A DNA stretch of 64,000 bases, taken from contig JAGTTD010000003.1 in the NCBI GenBank assembly GCA_018398585.1, positions 7,138,637 through 7,202,636 of the forward strand, read 5' to 3'. Every line of letters begins with the position of its first letter. Positions within the stretch are counted from its first letter, which is position 1. A program made the position numbers and the translations under genes. This document shows, piece after piece, positions 32,600 through 44,456 of this stretch. The notes under the pieces were generated by a model. It was not told the origin of the DNA and made no database searches. It worked only from the letters and a program-made list of their open reading frames with translations. Origin of the DNA: Simmondsia chinensis (taxonomy: Eukaryota; Streptophyta; Magnoliopsida; Caryophyllales; Simmondsiaceae).

Positions 32600-33220
32600 A
32601 CATTATATATTCAAAATCAAGTGAAGTTCACCAACCCTATCCATATAAAATACTGTAAATGCAAACATTTATGTAACTGTCTAATAAGACTCATGTATAA
32701 TGCAGTGATATATATTCTTTCAATTTAGCATACATAATAAGTCAAATATCCACCAAACTGTACTATCATGCATACAATGATGACCCAAACACACCACTCC
32801 TTACTCCCCGGCAGCGGGGGTAACACGAAGCTAGTTCCGGTAAGAACTATTCCCAATTAACCTATTTTCTTGTAACTCTTACTAAATATGATTAACTCAC
32901 CACTTTATCTTAGTATCTAACATGACACAACAGAGTTCCTCGGGGAGGCTAATGCATCGCGCTAGTCAAGTGTAAACCATTACCTAAACCTCCATGCAAA
33001 TACACGAAATACTTCACGGCAGCGCGGTCACATCACTTCTTTGCACTTCAGTTTATTCCAATAGAAGTCTAACAATGTAATCTGCAACCCGACATCCTCC
33101 GTAGGGAGGTCTATCGATCTACTAGACTGCTAGATCGGTAATAAAGACCGTGAGGTTACAACAATTGAAACCTCGCTCCCACTTGATTTTTATAACCAGT
33201 GGTTTTTAATTAACTGGCAT
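32600..33220 (-). other. Decayed gag region of the nested minus-strand element
   Basis: By position, between leader and protease, gag should lie here. I found no convincing gag motif or zinc knuckle in any frame. Confidence 0.4.
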
Positions 33221-33224
33221 TTAC

Positions 33225-33715
33225 AACCTGGATTATCTCATAATCCCCTTTAGAATCTCATTCTAAAATTAACCAAAGTTAATTAATTAATTTATTCAAA
33301 AACACTATCGTTTTACAATATAGATTATTTTATAATCTTGCATTAGAATCTCATTCTAAAACCAATCAATAAAATTAATTATTAATTTTAATTAAAATTA
33401 TACCAACATCTAATTCAGTTAATTTTATTTAAAATCAATAGCGATTTTGTACTTAGACTATCTCATAGTCTATTTTTAGAATCTCATTCTAAAATTAAAT
33501 AAGCTTAGACTATCCAATAGCCTAGTTTAGAATCTTATTCTAAAATTTAATTAATAAAATTTAACTTTTACTTTAAAAATAAAGTTAACTTAGACTATCA
33601 TATAGATTGTTTCAAAATCTTATTCTAAAATAATTTAAAACAACTTTTATTTAAAATAATACTGATTCACAACTTAGATTATCTCATAATCTAATTTAGA
33701 ATCTCAATCAAAAAG
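33225..33715 (-). repeat. Leader repeat array 1: short hairpins with CTC loops
   Basis: Irregular copies, 50 to 130 bases apart, of two mini-palindromes. Examples are GGATTAT-CTC-ATAATCC (33230-33246), TTAGAAT-CTC-ATTCTAA (33343-33359), TAGACTAT-CTC-ATAGTCTA (33454-33472) and TTAGATTAT-CTC-ATAATCTAA (about 33675-33695). Arms are 6 to 9 bp and the loop is almost always CTC or a close variant. Confidence 0.8.
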
Positions 33716-33928
33716 AAAATTAATTAATAAAATAATTAATTTATAATTATTATGTAAATCAGTATTGATGTTTACACGTCCCAAAAGTCAAATAATAAAA
33801 AAAATTCTTTTTTTAATTGCTGACGTTAGCGCTGACGTCAACTGTCAGACATTAGCAGCAGAAGCTGACGTCATCAGCGTTTGTTGACTTTTTTAATTTT
33901 AAAATTAAAATATTTAATTTTTAAATAA

Positions 33929-34169
33929 ATTGAATCTAATTTAATTAGATCAATTTTATCCAATTTCGTAAAAAAATAATTGAATCTAATCTCATTAGAT
34001 CAACTTTATCTAATTTCGTTAAAAATTTGAATCTACTCTTATTAGATCAATTTTATCCAATTTCATAAAATTAATTGAATTTAATCTTATTAGATTAATT
34101 TTATTTGATTTCATAAATCATGATTGAATCTAATCTCATTAGATCAACTTTATCTGATTTTACAAATCT
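33929..34169 (-). repeat. Leader repeat array 2: five copies, about 48-bp period
   Basis: Units start near 33929, 33979, 34027, 34074 and 34122. Each contains TTGAATCTAAT, a three-base loop, ATTAGAT, then CAATTTTATC and AATTTCGT. The centre is a palindrome TCTAAT-CTC-ATTAGA in the best copies. Confidence 0.85.
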
Positions 34170-34240
34170 TAACCAAACGATCATTGTCTCATAATAAAGA
34201 TTATGTAATCCTAAATTGTTAGATCTGAATTAAGGATTAA

Positions 34241-34510
34241 TTTTCTAACGATTTAAACAATTTAAATCATCACTATAAACAACCTAGTTAACTATTAAAT
34301 CTTTTAACCGATTTAAACAATTTAAATCGATACTTTAAATAACATAGTTAACTATTAACTCTTTTAACTGATTTAAACAATTTCAATCCTTGCTTTAAAT
34401 AACCTAGTTAATTATTAACTCTTTTAATCGATTTAAACAATTAAAATCGTTACTTTAAAACAATCTAATTAACAATTAATTACATTAATGATTTAAATAA
34501 TTTAAATCAC
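34241..34510 (-). repeat. Leader repeat array 3: five copies, exact 60-bp period
   Basis: The palindrome GATTTAAA-CAA-TTTAAATC or a variant begins at 34250, 34310, 34370, 34430 and 34490, exactly 60 bases apart. The spacers contain TTAACTATTAA and CTTTTAA. The array ends about 115 bases from the primer site. Confidence 0.88.
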
Positions 34511-34625
34511 TAATTCAAACAAGTTTTTCTTTCTTTAATAAAATCTCTATTTTATTAAATCGCAAATCTATTTATTTTTGATCTTATTATACCTATTTAT
34601 GTATTATGAATGTAATCTGAGGCTA

Positions 34626-34637
34626 GCTCTGATACCA
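34626..34637 (-). other. tRNA-Met primer binding site, perfect
   Basis: TGGTATCAGAGC on the minus strand, two bases inside the 5-prime LTR end at 34640. Confidence 0.9.
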
Positions 34638-34639
34638 AT

Positions 34640-36717
34640 TGTTGGGAAAAACATGAATTTTGTTGAAAAAATAAACTCTGATACCGACTATTGAGTTCAT
34701 AGTTCTCAACTATGGTCATAACAATAGGCACCGATTAGAGCACTTAAAGTAGAAGACTCTTCTATCTACCTAAGCCCCCGGTCAGACAGTCACGCTTCGT
34801 GACACCTCACATGTGAGAGTTTCCGGGAATAGGTTTATCTTTATAAACCTTTTGACCTAATACCAGTCGTTGGGACGAATATCAAAAATTCTCCCTAGTT
34901 TTATAAAGTTTATGCAGCAGAAGATGTTTAGAATTCATAATTTTAAACCCAGGGTTGATCTAAAATTCAAAATTTTAAATCTACTGATCTAAATTCTTAA
35001 TTTAGATCTTTAGGCTTTTCACTCTAATACATTCATAACAATACATAAACTTAAACAGGCATACTAATGAATACTGTAAATAAATAGAAAAGTGAAAACT
35101 AAAAGAGAAAGGAAAGAAGAACATACCTGAAATTGCTTCAATAATAAAGAATACCAAGAAAATCAAGACCCCGCAATCTTCTACGCAACGACCTCAAACT
35201 GCTCAGAGGGTGGACTCCGAAATAGTTTACAAAAACCCAAAAAATTTAATTTCAATTGAATGCCAAACCCTTGAAATAGGTACCTCTATTTATAGTAGGC
35301 TGCAAGAGCAAAAAATAATAGATTTCGATGCTGGATTCGCTGTTGTAATTCAAAATGCATCGTTTCATAACGAAACAAATCAAAATGACCCGTTTCATAG
35401 TGGCTAAAAAAAGGCGTGTTATTTTAATACATACAGCGTGACAGGTGGCGGCCGCAGATTGGTCCGCTCATGGTCACGTAGATACCTGTTGGGCGCTGGT
35501 TGGTCCATCCGAGAGCATGCGGATAGCATCCTGGGCCTTTTTTTTATTTTGCTTTATTTCCTACGTGTAAAAATTCATTTTATAAATTATTTTATTTTAT
35601 AATTATTAATTTTTATTCATCTCATGAATAATGTTTAGCAAAATTAAATTTACTCATCTCATGAATAAATTAATTGATCTCATAATTCTTTAATATTTTT
35701 CAATGGCAATAAATACAGAGGCTTGCACAGGGACCTCAGGGACAATTTAAATCTAGCTCGAAATGGGTTAAATTAATCATCTCATGAAATAATTTAATTA
35801 CCATTTAATGAGACTTAATTCCACTAAATAAATCTCACTGCACTCCAAACTTAAATTATTCCACTAAATAAATCTCACTGCACTCCAAACTTAAATTTTT
35901 TATTTAATATCTCCCTAATAGACTGTATTAATGACAACAATCCCTTCAGTAAATGTCCATGACAAAGGATAAATATAACCACTGCCATTATCCTTCTTAC
36001 AGCTTCTCCATTATTTACCGACTCGCCCTTCATTGAATAATTCATTTATACTTGAACATATTCACGGTACAAATTTCAAATGTCAAACACTTGGAATACT
36101 TTGGCCAAAGATTCCGAACTATTCAAATATTTGCGAATCAACTAAGGGAACATCTGTATCTCATAAGAGACTGCAGATTCTTTATTGAATACCTGATCCT
36201 TATCACACTTCACACTGCTACCCAGTGTACGTGGGAATTCAATCATGCATTAAGACTTTACTTATAGTACACCAAAGTAACTAACGCTCCATGTACAAGT
36301 CCAGAATACCCTCAGGATTTAGAGTCGTCGTTCAAACAGTATAACGTGACCAATCTTGTTAAACATACCAACCCAACACTTTTGGATCTCCATCTACATG
36401 ACCAGGACAAGTCATCTAAAGTGTCACGTTATAGTCTTAGCATACAAGTGGTCCAAACTTGTCTTCGACTACGAGCCTTTCAAACAACAATCCATACCAT
36501 TTGTTCCAAGTCTATCTGTGGCTTAGTCTCATAAACCACTTAGAACAAACATGTGAATTATAGTCTGAGGACTACACCCATCTCATGGACGTCTTCCAAA
36601 AGAAAATCACATGCAGTATAAATGCTCGCTTACACAAATTTAACTAGGAAACGACTGAAACTTCAATTATATTTATTAATTAAATAATATATCTAGAATA
36701 AATTTGGATTTCAGGTA
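34640..36717 (-). repeat. 5-prime LTR of the nested minus-strand element, about 2.08 kb
   Basis: Matches 28089-30267. It carries a 40-bp tandem duplication (35821-35860 and 35861-35900) that is single in the other LTR, so it arose after insertion. It lacks a block of about 30 bases near 35215 and the last about 15 bases of the LTR. Confidence 0.87.
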
Positions 36718-37470
36718 ATAGCAGCAGCCCAACCGACCAATGACAGCCCTATTTTGAGACTTTTGCAGTGCCAATATCTGCACGTGTTGGCTTTACTTGG
36801 ACCCGTAACTATCTCTCCTAGTATAAATTTAACAAGATAGGCTGCAACACCTTCATTGAGTTGGATTATTGATAATGGGGCCAGCGATCACATGGTTTCA
36901 TCTTTGTCCTTGATGTTTGATGTTGTTGTTATAGTCACAGAGGGGCCCGTTAGATTGCCTAACGGGTCAAGTATGTTGGTTTCTCATATGGGAGAAGTCC
37001 GTATTTCAGAAAATCTCATTCTAAAGGATGTTCTATGCATGCCTAGTTTTCATTACAACTTATTATCCTTGAGTAAACTAACACGTCATGAAAATTGTTC
37101 ATTTACGTTTCATCTTGTTTTTTGTTATATACAGAACCTATGCTCGAAGAAGCTGATTGGAGCAGGTACACTAACGGATGGGCTATACTACATGGAGATT
37201 CGGTCGGCGGGTCCCTCTTCATCATTGGCATCGTCTTCAATCTCACTTCAGAATGAGGAGGCTATTTTGTGGTATTTTCGTTTAGGGCACATTCCTTTCT
37301 CGAAGTTATCTGTTTTTCTGCATTTGAATGTTAAAAGGACGAATTTTGTTTTTGATTGTTGTCACCATGCCAAACAGGCACGTTTGCCTTTTCTAGTGTC
37401 AACTTCAAAGAAAAATGTTTGTTTTGAGCTTATATATTGTGATATTTGGGGACCATATCGAACTATGTCG
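36718..37470 (+). pseudogene. Host copia gag end, protease and pre-integrase
   Basis: Host coding resumes at about 36718 after the insertion. The protease motif WIIDNGASDHM has DNGA where DSGA is usual, so the residue after the catalytic aspartate is changed. Next come VLCMPSFHYNLLSLSKL, the LTDGLYYME segment and a pre-integrase part (ILWYFRLGHIPFSKL). The core starts with the first integrase aspartate (LIYCDIWGPY). The frame from 36856 is open for 205 codons and stops at 37471. Confidence 0.85.
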
Positions 37471-38170
37471 TGAACAGGGGCACGATATTTCCTTACTATT
37501 ATCGATGATTTCAGTCATTGTACATGGGTTTATTTGATGAGGGAAAAATTCCAAACTCATAAAATACTCATGGATTTTTGTAGAATGGTTGGTACTCAAT
37601 TTGGCTTCCAAGTCAAACATGTAAGAAGTGACAATGGATAAGAATTTAAGTATAGGCATGTATTGGACTTCTATGCTTAACATGGGATTCAATTTCAAAC
37701 ATCCTCGACTGGGACACCTCAAAAAAATGGAGTTGTTCAGCGCAAACACAAGCATATCTTAGAGGTTGGTCGAGCACTACGTTTCAAGCCGGTTTGCCTA
37801 AAAGTTTTTGGGGTGAGTGCATTTTGACAACGGCTTACCTTATAAACTTAACGCCTTCTGTTTCACTTGAGAGCAAAAGTCCATATGAGATTTTAATGGG
37901 TAAAAAGCCTTCTTGTGATCGTTTACAAGTGCTTAGATGTCGGTGATATTTTCATAATAAAACACATGATAAATTTGATAGTCGCGCAACTCCAGGGACA
38001 TTTGTTGGGTACCCACATCACCAAAAGGGGTACAAGATTTATAGTGTCGAAGACAAGAAAATTGTTGTTTCAAGGGATGTTTGATTTTATGAAGACGATT
38101 TTCCTTACCTTAAACTCGTTCCATATTAGATGGTATTTTACCCAACGTTGTTCGAGATCTTGTCTTTATT
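37471..38170 (+). pseudogene. Host copia integrase core, broken, glutamate replaced
   Basis: After a stop the frame continues YFLTIIDDFSH and then HVRSDNG, the second catalytic aspartate, directly followed by a stop. The segment GTPQKNGVVQRKH has glutamine (codon 37738-37740) where the catalytic glutamate belongs. The core end (KVFGECI, TAYLINLTPS) and FVGYPHHQKGYK-like parts follow in shifted frames. Open frames here on the minus strand are shadows. Confidence 0.8.
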
Positions 38171-38289
38171 GAAGAAGTACTAGTTCGTGTAGAACCTGTT
38201 ACTGCACAGGATACCTCAGTCGGCTCACTGCTGATCGAGACTCCCACAGAAAAATTGGCCGCAGACAATGAGACAGTTGGTGGTCAAAG

Positions 38290-39210
38290 TTGCACCGATT
38301 TGATTCGAATGAGGAAGATAGTCCGGACATTGTTGCTAGAAGAAGTGCTCATACATGGTCGGTTCCTATGAAGTATAGAGATTATGTTTGTGATGTACCT
38401 TCGTCTATAGCCCATACTCTTACTGCTGTCCCATTGGCCAATTCGGGTATAGCTTATCCTATCTCAAATTTTGTATTTAATATACAATTTTCTAATGCTC
38501 ACATTACTCTTTTAAACGCCATCACTTTTGGTGATGAGCCAAAAGCTTTTCAACAGGTCATATAGTTCAAGCATTGTAGAGATGCTATGAAAAAGGAGAC
38601 ACATGCTTTAGAAGAAAATTGTACTTGGACGTAAAAGTTTGCCCAATGGTAAGAAGGCCAAAGATTCAAAGTGGGTCTACAAAATAAAATACTAGTCAGA
38701 TGGAATGATTGAACAATACAAGGCGCGTCTTGTCACCAAGGGCTTCACTCAAGTAGAAGGTATTGATTATCACGATACCTTTACTTCGGTCGCTAAATTA
38801 GTCACTGTTTGTTGTGTTTTGGTGGTTGCCTCGGCTTGTAATTGGATTATACATCAATTAGATGTAAACAATGCTTTTCTCCATGGAGATCTAAGCAAAG
38901 AAGTATATAGGAAGCTACCCTTAAGTTTTGAGCGTCAACATGAAGGGAAATTCTGTCGTGTTCATAAGTCTCTTTATGGGCTAAAAGAAGCCTCCCATAA
39001 CTGGAATGAAAAATGTACCTCCACACTTGTAGGGATCGGTTTTTGACAATCAAAAACTGATTATTCTCTTTTTACGTTTTTCCACAAAGATGTATACATT
39101 GCTGTTTTAATCTATGTGGATGATCTGATAATTACGGGAAATAATATGGAGCACATAGCGAAAGTAAAAGGGATTTTGAATAAAGCTTTTGGAATTAAAA
39201 ACCTAGGACC
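38290..39210 (+). pseudogene. Host copia reverse transcriptase, first two thirds
   Basis: The linker (38290-38565) ends in EPKAFQQVI. RT then reads KWVYKIK, KARLVTKGFTQVEG (38705 on), DTFTSVAKLVT and HQLDVNNAFLHGDL with the first catalytic aspartate, then SLYGLKEASHNWN. After a stop at 39046 the YVDD box is intact (LIYVDDLIITGNN). The frame is cut at 39210 by the 39211-45548 insertion, at the point where the LGPTKYFLG motif would be read. The GGACC at 39206-39210 is duplicated at 45549-45553. Confidence 0.88.
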
Positions 39211-40302
39211 TGTTGGAAAAATGATACAAGCAAACCTTTAGTTTCACGGGACAGTTGTATCTAACATTAGAAAAATTGAACTCGTGATCTTTTCTTAATA
39301 GGTATAGCTATTTTTCGGAAATAAATGTACCATGCCTATTAAATAACTGGTTGCCGTTAATGGCCGTTTAGGGTCATAAAAATTGTGATCATTGGAATTA
39401 ATTGATAATACGGCTGTTGGGATTTATTTTTATAGCCGTTGGAATTTATTACACCCGATTTTAATAATTCTGACCGTTTTTCTACATCATTATATGTGTC
39501 CCCTCTCTCCCATGGCCATTAAAATATAATTTTAGTCTCTTTCACACAATATATGTCCCTAACCACAAACCCCAGCTACTAGATCTCCCCTTTACCCTGT
39601 TTTCCTCCACCCCTTTCGATGAACTTGCCGGAGATTCCCTCCACTAGCACTGGCACTAGAGCCGGTGGCGCATATGGCGGAGGAAACCCATCGCTGCCGT
39701 CAAAAAGGAAGGTGCACCTCCAGGGCCCACAGCCAACCCCACTAAGAGTCAACAAAGATTCCCGCAAGATTAAAAAATCGCCGCCGTATCCCGCTGTTGA
39801 GGTCTCATCTCATCCACATTGCATTTTCCCTCTCTATCCAAGTTAAAATTCACAATCCAGAGATTTCGGCCAAAGTTCAAGATACTCCTACCCGACAATT
39901 AACGAGTGCACGTTAAGAGTCGGATCGCGTTAATCCTGGAGGACGGCCGCCGGTTATACTATATGCACCGAAGCAGCGGCGAAATCGTCTTTTAGGACAG
40001 TGGCATTTACCACGACGCGATATCTTCGTTTTGTAAGATCTTTCTATTTACTTTCTCTTTCGGCATTCTAATCGATTTCTCCACTTTTTGGTATTATTTA
40101 TTTGATTGCTAGGTTCTGGTAATTTTTGCTATTTTTCGCTAATTTCTTTCACTGAATTTTATTGCATATTTTTACTACAGGTTTTCTATTTCACTAGTAT
40201 TTCGTGTTGTTATTACGTACAAATAGTTCACTGCGTATTCTACTACAACTTACTGCAACTTTGCTGCTGAAAATTGCTAGTTTATTACCGTTTACTCTAA
40301 CA
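39211..40302 (+). repeat. 5-prime LTR of the nested plus-strand element, 1092 bp
   Basis: Starts TGTTGGAAAAATGATACAAG and ends TACTCTAACA. The inner block at about 39895-39960 (ATTAACGAGTGCACGTTAAG, then GGAGGACGGCCGCCGG) is shared with the LTRs at 16862 and 13092. A frame at 39619-39846 is open in both LTRs but its changes look unconstrained. Confidence 0.92.
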
Positions 40303-41464
40303 ATCTAAAAGACGATTTGCAATTTGGGTTGAAAAGTATAAATCTTTCTGTAATTTTAGAAAGGAAATTTGAAGAATTGGATAAGCTTGGTCAACAATCC
40401 CAACTGCCCAACACGAAAAAGGAAAATAATAAAAGGTCTCCTTTCCAAGCAACAAAAGAAAAAATAGTTTTGCCCTGATTAATTGATCTGATGAAAACTT
40501 CTTGCTTCGCCATTTATTTATTTTGGTTTTCTGATTTTAAAATTCAAACTTGAATCTTGATTTAGCATTGTGGAAATGTGAAAATTTTGAGAAAATGACA
40601 GAGAGAATATGAAAAAATAAAACGACAAGTTGGGCCATTATTTTGTGGATCTAAGAGATTAAATAAAATTGGGCCTACAATTGGGCTTTTAAGTGTAGAG
40701 AAAAAAGAAAATAGAAATGAGATATAATCAATAATACACTAAAAATTATGCGTGAAGTATAAGTATGTGTGTATTTGATGATTTGAACTTCATATATTTT
40801 TTCTACTGCTCATATTGCCATATACAGAGTGTGGGCTATAAGAGTGCATCATAATTTGAATGTCCAATTGATAAGAGCAACATTGAAATAGGTGCTGCGT
40901 TATGTGTGAAATCATTTCGATGGTGCTACAGCATGAGTCCAGTTGTCCTAGTTTGGTCTATTGCTTGTATATAGTTACACCTTTCCTCTTTGTTGGTTCT
41001 TCCCCACAGTTCTTTGAAATGCACTTTATCAATTCCGTAATGTTAATGGCCCTTTAACTATTCCTTAATGAAAACACTAGAGAAATGAAAATTCACAACT
41101 ATTTATGGAAGGAGAAAGGGGAAACTCAAAACTTTCACAACAGAAAGTTGAGGGACCTTCTGCCCCGAAGTTGACAGTTGAATCGCATGAATGTAGCAAC
41201 GAGTTTTTCCTAATAACTCTAGTGTTGAGCGGCAAGTATGTCTTTTGATGATTTGAGTATTGTAAAGGATCCTCTATGAATGCATGTTGCATTTGAGGAC
41301 TGGATTTGTGTATGAAACATTTGTAGTATTCGAGATGTCTTACCCATGTTGTAGAATATATTTCCATGAAGGACTATTTGATCACATTATTGTCTTTATA
41401 TGTCTAATAACAAACTTGAAGTTGTAAGTGAAATTCTATATAATATTAGACATCAAATTATGTT
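40303..41464 (+). other. Internal region after the 5-prime LTR, no canonical primer site or gag
   Basis: The first bases are ATCTAAAAGACGATTT, not a tRNA-Met primer site. The same sequence follows the LTR at 17809. No gag motif is recognisable downstream, only AT-rich decayed sequence. Confidence 0.6.
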
Positions 41465-41479
41465 TATAAATAATAACCC

Positions 41480-41610
41480 TAAGGAAAAGTTTGTTTGAAA
41501 CAACCAGAAGGATCTATGGCCCTCAGCATGGAGGGTAAAATTTGTAAACTTGTGCATGCCAATATGGGCTTAAACAAGCTCCCAAAGTGTAACATCAACA
41601 TATGGTGCTT
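41480..41610 (+). pseudogene. Reverse transcriptase scrap
   Basis: Reads KQPEGSMALSMEGKICKLV and GLNKLPK, equivalent to the copia QPEGF through LYGLKQAPK segment. About 40 residues can be followed. No other RT motif is found near it. Confidence 0.65.
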
Positions 41611-43424
41611 GTGCTATCGTTGTGTGGCTGACCATGTTGTACGAAAATTGAATTGTTTGTTTTTAAATATTCTGTGTGATTGTTGTGGTTAATACATGTT
41701 TAATGCTTGAGGTCGATTGTGAACTAGAGCCTTGAACCCATAATAGGCCAACTCTTAGGTTAGACATGTCTAATTGCACAATCTTAAATCCCATTGTGTT
41801 GTTAAAACATTGAATGTTTTGAGTTTAATCATGATTAGATCTTGTATTTGAGAATTGGATTTTCTGGCATATTTTGGGTGACCTAAGTGAAATAAGTTGA
41901 TTCTTTTAAAGGGCTAATAGGATTTGTGAGTTCTTGGAGATCTATGTGTAGTTTCGTGCATTAGTTTCCATGTTGACGTGTCTCATGTATTCCCCATTGC
42001 TATATTTGAAGCCTTGTGAATATGTTGCTACTTGATGTTTAGTTGTTGTATGTCATTGTCCATATTACCTTTATGCGTGTTTGGACTATAGGTTGTATAC
42101 ATACTGAATATTATGAAGTATAGCAGCTGAATGTTGTTGTCCATACTGGTATTTTGCTGGTTTTTGGGCTGTTCCGCTGAATTTTTAGTTTGTAGTTGTG
42201 AAAACATGATATGTTTGGGTCATATGAGGACTTATGTTGTCTTTGGAGACTTGCGTGCCCTTTAGGATCATTATTTCATGCTTCTTTTCTAGTTCTGGGA
42301 AAAGGGTAAGATGTAGATCGTATAAGAGCCTTAATTGATAATAGACTTGGTATTTAGCTTGTGTCTAGATACCTTATTTGGGTTATTATCATATGTTGTA
42401 TGCTTATGTTGATCATTTGGATGACATACTATATAACCCTAGTGTTCACTTGATGAGGCAAAAACCACGGCATCGCGTCATAAGCTAAATACCCTAAGGT
42501 GATTGATAGCATTATTTTCGATGAATAACATAATACTCGTCCTATAATATCATATGTTAGTGGTAGATATAGTTTACATACATTGATCCAAATGATGAAT
42601 ATTGAAGTGCTTTAATTAAATTGTTGAGGTACTAGTTAAGTACTATGAATGGGGTTTACGTAGTAATAGACTCCTTGTTGTGTTGAGTGTCTAATATCAA
42701 TGAGAGATATTCTACTAATTACAATGTATTTAGGCTCATTAGTGAGCTATGTTTTATGACACCCCTCTGAAACCTACATATTTTAGTTGTCATTGAACAC
42801 TGAGTTGGCAGGTAGAAAAATTGAATGGCTTAGGAATATATTGTGAAACATTCCATTGTGGGGGATTGTAAGAGCACCCAAGAGCCTATGAGGTACGTTG
42901 TCTGATCATAATCTCTTCTGATTATTGTGGTTTTACCAATGTTTGCTAGTTATAGCTAGCTTATGAAAATTAACTATGGTGGAAATATTAGTCTGGAGTC
43001 GATGTAAATAGTTTAATGGTGCTAAGCACTTGGGCTCGAGAGCCTTGCAGAGGCTTGGGTTGCCTTAAGCTGAATTGTAAAAGGCATCTTGTGAATTATG
43101 ATCTTCTGTACCTCTTTCCCTTAATATCACCAAAATTTGAAATAATATTGGTAAAACATGGACTACCCTTAATAGTGATAACTTATGTACGCTAAGTACG
43201 TTGAGAATGGGTATATGGTCTTTTGTGGCCTAAACTGGTGATGAAGTTTCACAACTGTGATGAATGTGAAAGTGACAAATTGCGGTATATGTCTGGCGTG
43301 CCAGCTGTATGTACGATATACGTACGAGATGTGTACTATTTAAGTACTTGGGATGGAGATATGATTTTATTGATATGATATTTGCTCCACTATTGTGTTA
43401 TACTGACTTTTGTTGAAGTTGGCA
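41611..43424 (+). other. Decayed internal sequence of the nested element
   Basis: By position this should be RT and RNase H. Isolated traces such as a CCTATAACCC.AGTGTTCACTT block near 42430 resemble 21730-21755 of the related element, but no frame is open. Confidence 0.5.
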
Positions 43425-43552
43425 GGCGATGGAGCGAGTTGTTTAACAGCTTGTTGCAGATACCTCAATGTGGGGGTGAGAGCAACTTGGCGATGGAGCT
43501 AGTTGTTTAACAGCTCGTTGCAGATACCTCAATGTGGGGGTAAGAACAACTC
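43425..43552 (+). repeat. 64-bp tandem duplication
   Basis: Two adjacent units, 43425-43488 and 43489-43552, share GTTGTTTAACAGC, TTGCAGATACCTCAATG and TGGGGGT blocks and differ at a few positions. It lies in the degraded internal region. Confidence 0.9.
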
Positions 43553-43689
43553 GTGATTGACATTGTCAATGGTCAACTCTCAAGTACCACTTTGTTGCAA
43601 TATTGTGTGAAATGCCATGTATGATGGTTGAACATGATACTTTAACCTAACCCATAGTCCATGACGGGTGGTGTGGACACTGCATACTT

Positions 43690-44456
43690 GATAGGCTTGG
43701 CAAGAGGAGACCTATTCGTCTCAGGCATAAGATCGTAAACGATTTACTCGAAAGAAAGTGATATCACTAAATTGTGTAAGGTCTGAAAAGAACCTTGTGG
43801 ATCCATTGATTGCAAAAACATCGAGGGGGATGGGACTAAAGTCTGTATACGAATAAACTATGATGTATCCAACCTGGGCTTATCAGGTTCAATGTGAAAA
43901 GTCATAGTTTCATTCAAGATATGCACTGTGTTTTATGTTGTCCCTCCCTATGGTGTGACAGTGCGGAGACGGGTCCACTGCTATATGTTTGGCAGTGTAA
44001 GCATGACTTGCACATGACGGACACTGTCTGTATGTTATAAAGGGGTAAGGTTGAGCTTAAGCTCTTAATGGACCCATATCCATATGTTTGGTGGTGTGTG
44101 GTAACACACACTTGATGGGATCCACCTATATAGGTGTGGGAGTCTGGCCGCTCCCTATGAAGGATTAAGACTTGCCTTCTAGAGCGCCTATGAATATCCA
44201 GGACGAACGCATGACTGATAAAACGCGCCAAATCGCAGGAGTTGTCGAGATCTGGAGTTTGGTATGTGTCCAAGTGGAAGACTATACAACCCCTTGTGAG
44301 GTTCAAGATGAAAGTCACCTCGCAAGATGTTGGTCCTAAACTTGGGTTACACTAGGTGACGATTTAAGTCGCAAGACATCGGTACTGAAAAACTGAACTC
44401 CCTTTGCCCAATCTATTCTTCCTTGTTCTCTTCTGCTTGTACCCTTTGTGGGGGAT
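43690..44456 (+). pseudogene. RNase H tail scrap and 3-prime untranslated region
   Basis: 43690-43860 aligns with 22270-22460: AGGAGACCTATTCGTCTC, CATAAGATCGTAAACGA, GTCTGAAAAGAACCTTG and GATGGGACTAAAGTCTGTAT blocks, with a deletion in the TKGL region and shifted frames. The untranslated part to 44110 matches 22461-22740. A polypurine-like GTGGGGGAT at 44448-44456 abuts the 3-prime LTR. Confidence 0.8.

Larger units (their letters stand above)
28089..36717 (-). mobile_element. Nested minus-strand copia element with LTRs of about 2.1 kb
   Basis: LTRs lie at 28089-30267 and 34640-36717. On the minus strand the order is LTR, perfect tRNA-Met primer site (34626-34637), a 1.4-kb repeat-filled leader, protease, pre-integrase/integrase, RT remnants, polypurine tract, LTR. 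LTRs this long are unusual for copia, where a few hundred bases is common. The right LTR lacks its last about 15 bases and the target duplication, so a small deletion hit that junction with the host gag. Pol is heavily broken and most of gag is not recognisable. The total is 8.6 kb. Confidence 0.87.

Noticed and set aside
33225..34510. CRISPR-like array because of regularly spaced palindromic repeats
   Set aside because: The units are degenerate, the spacers are repeated and not unique, and they lie in the leader of a plant retrotransposon.
39619..39846. A 75-codon frame open in both LTRs of the 39211 element (partner at 44864-45092), starting MNLPEIPSTST
   Set aside because: Differences between the two copies include more amino-acid-changing than silent changes by eye, so there is no sign of protein constraint. 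LTR twins are expected to share open frames.
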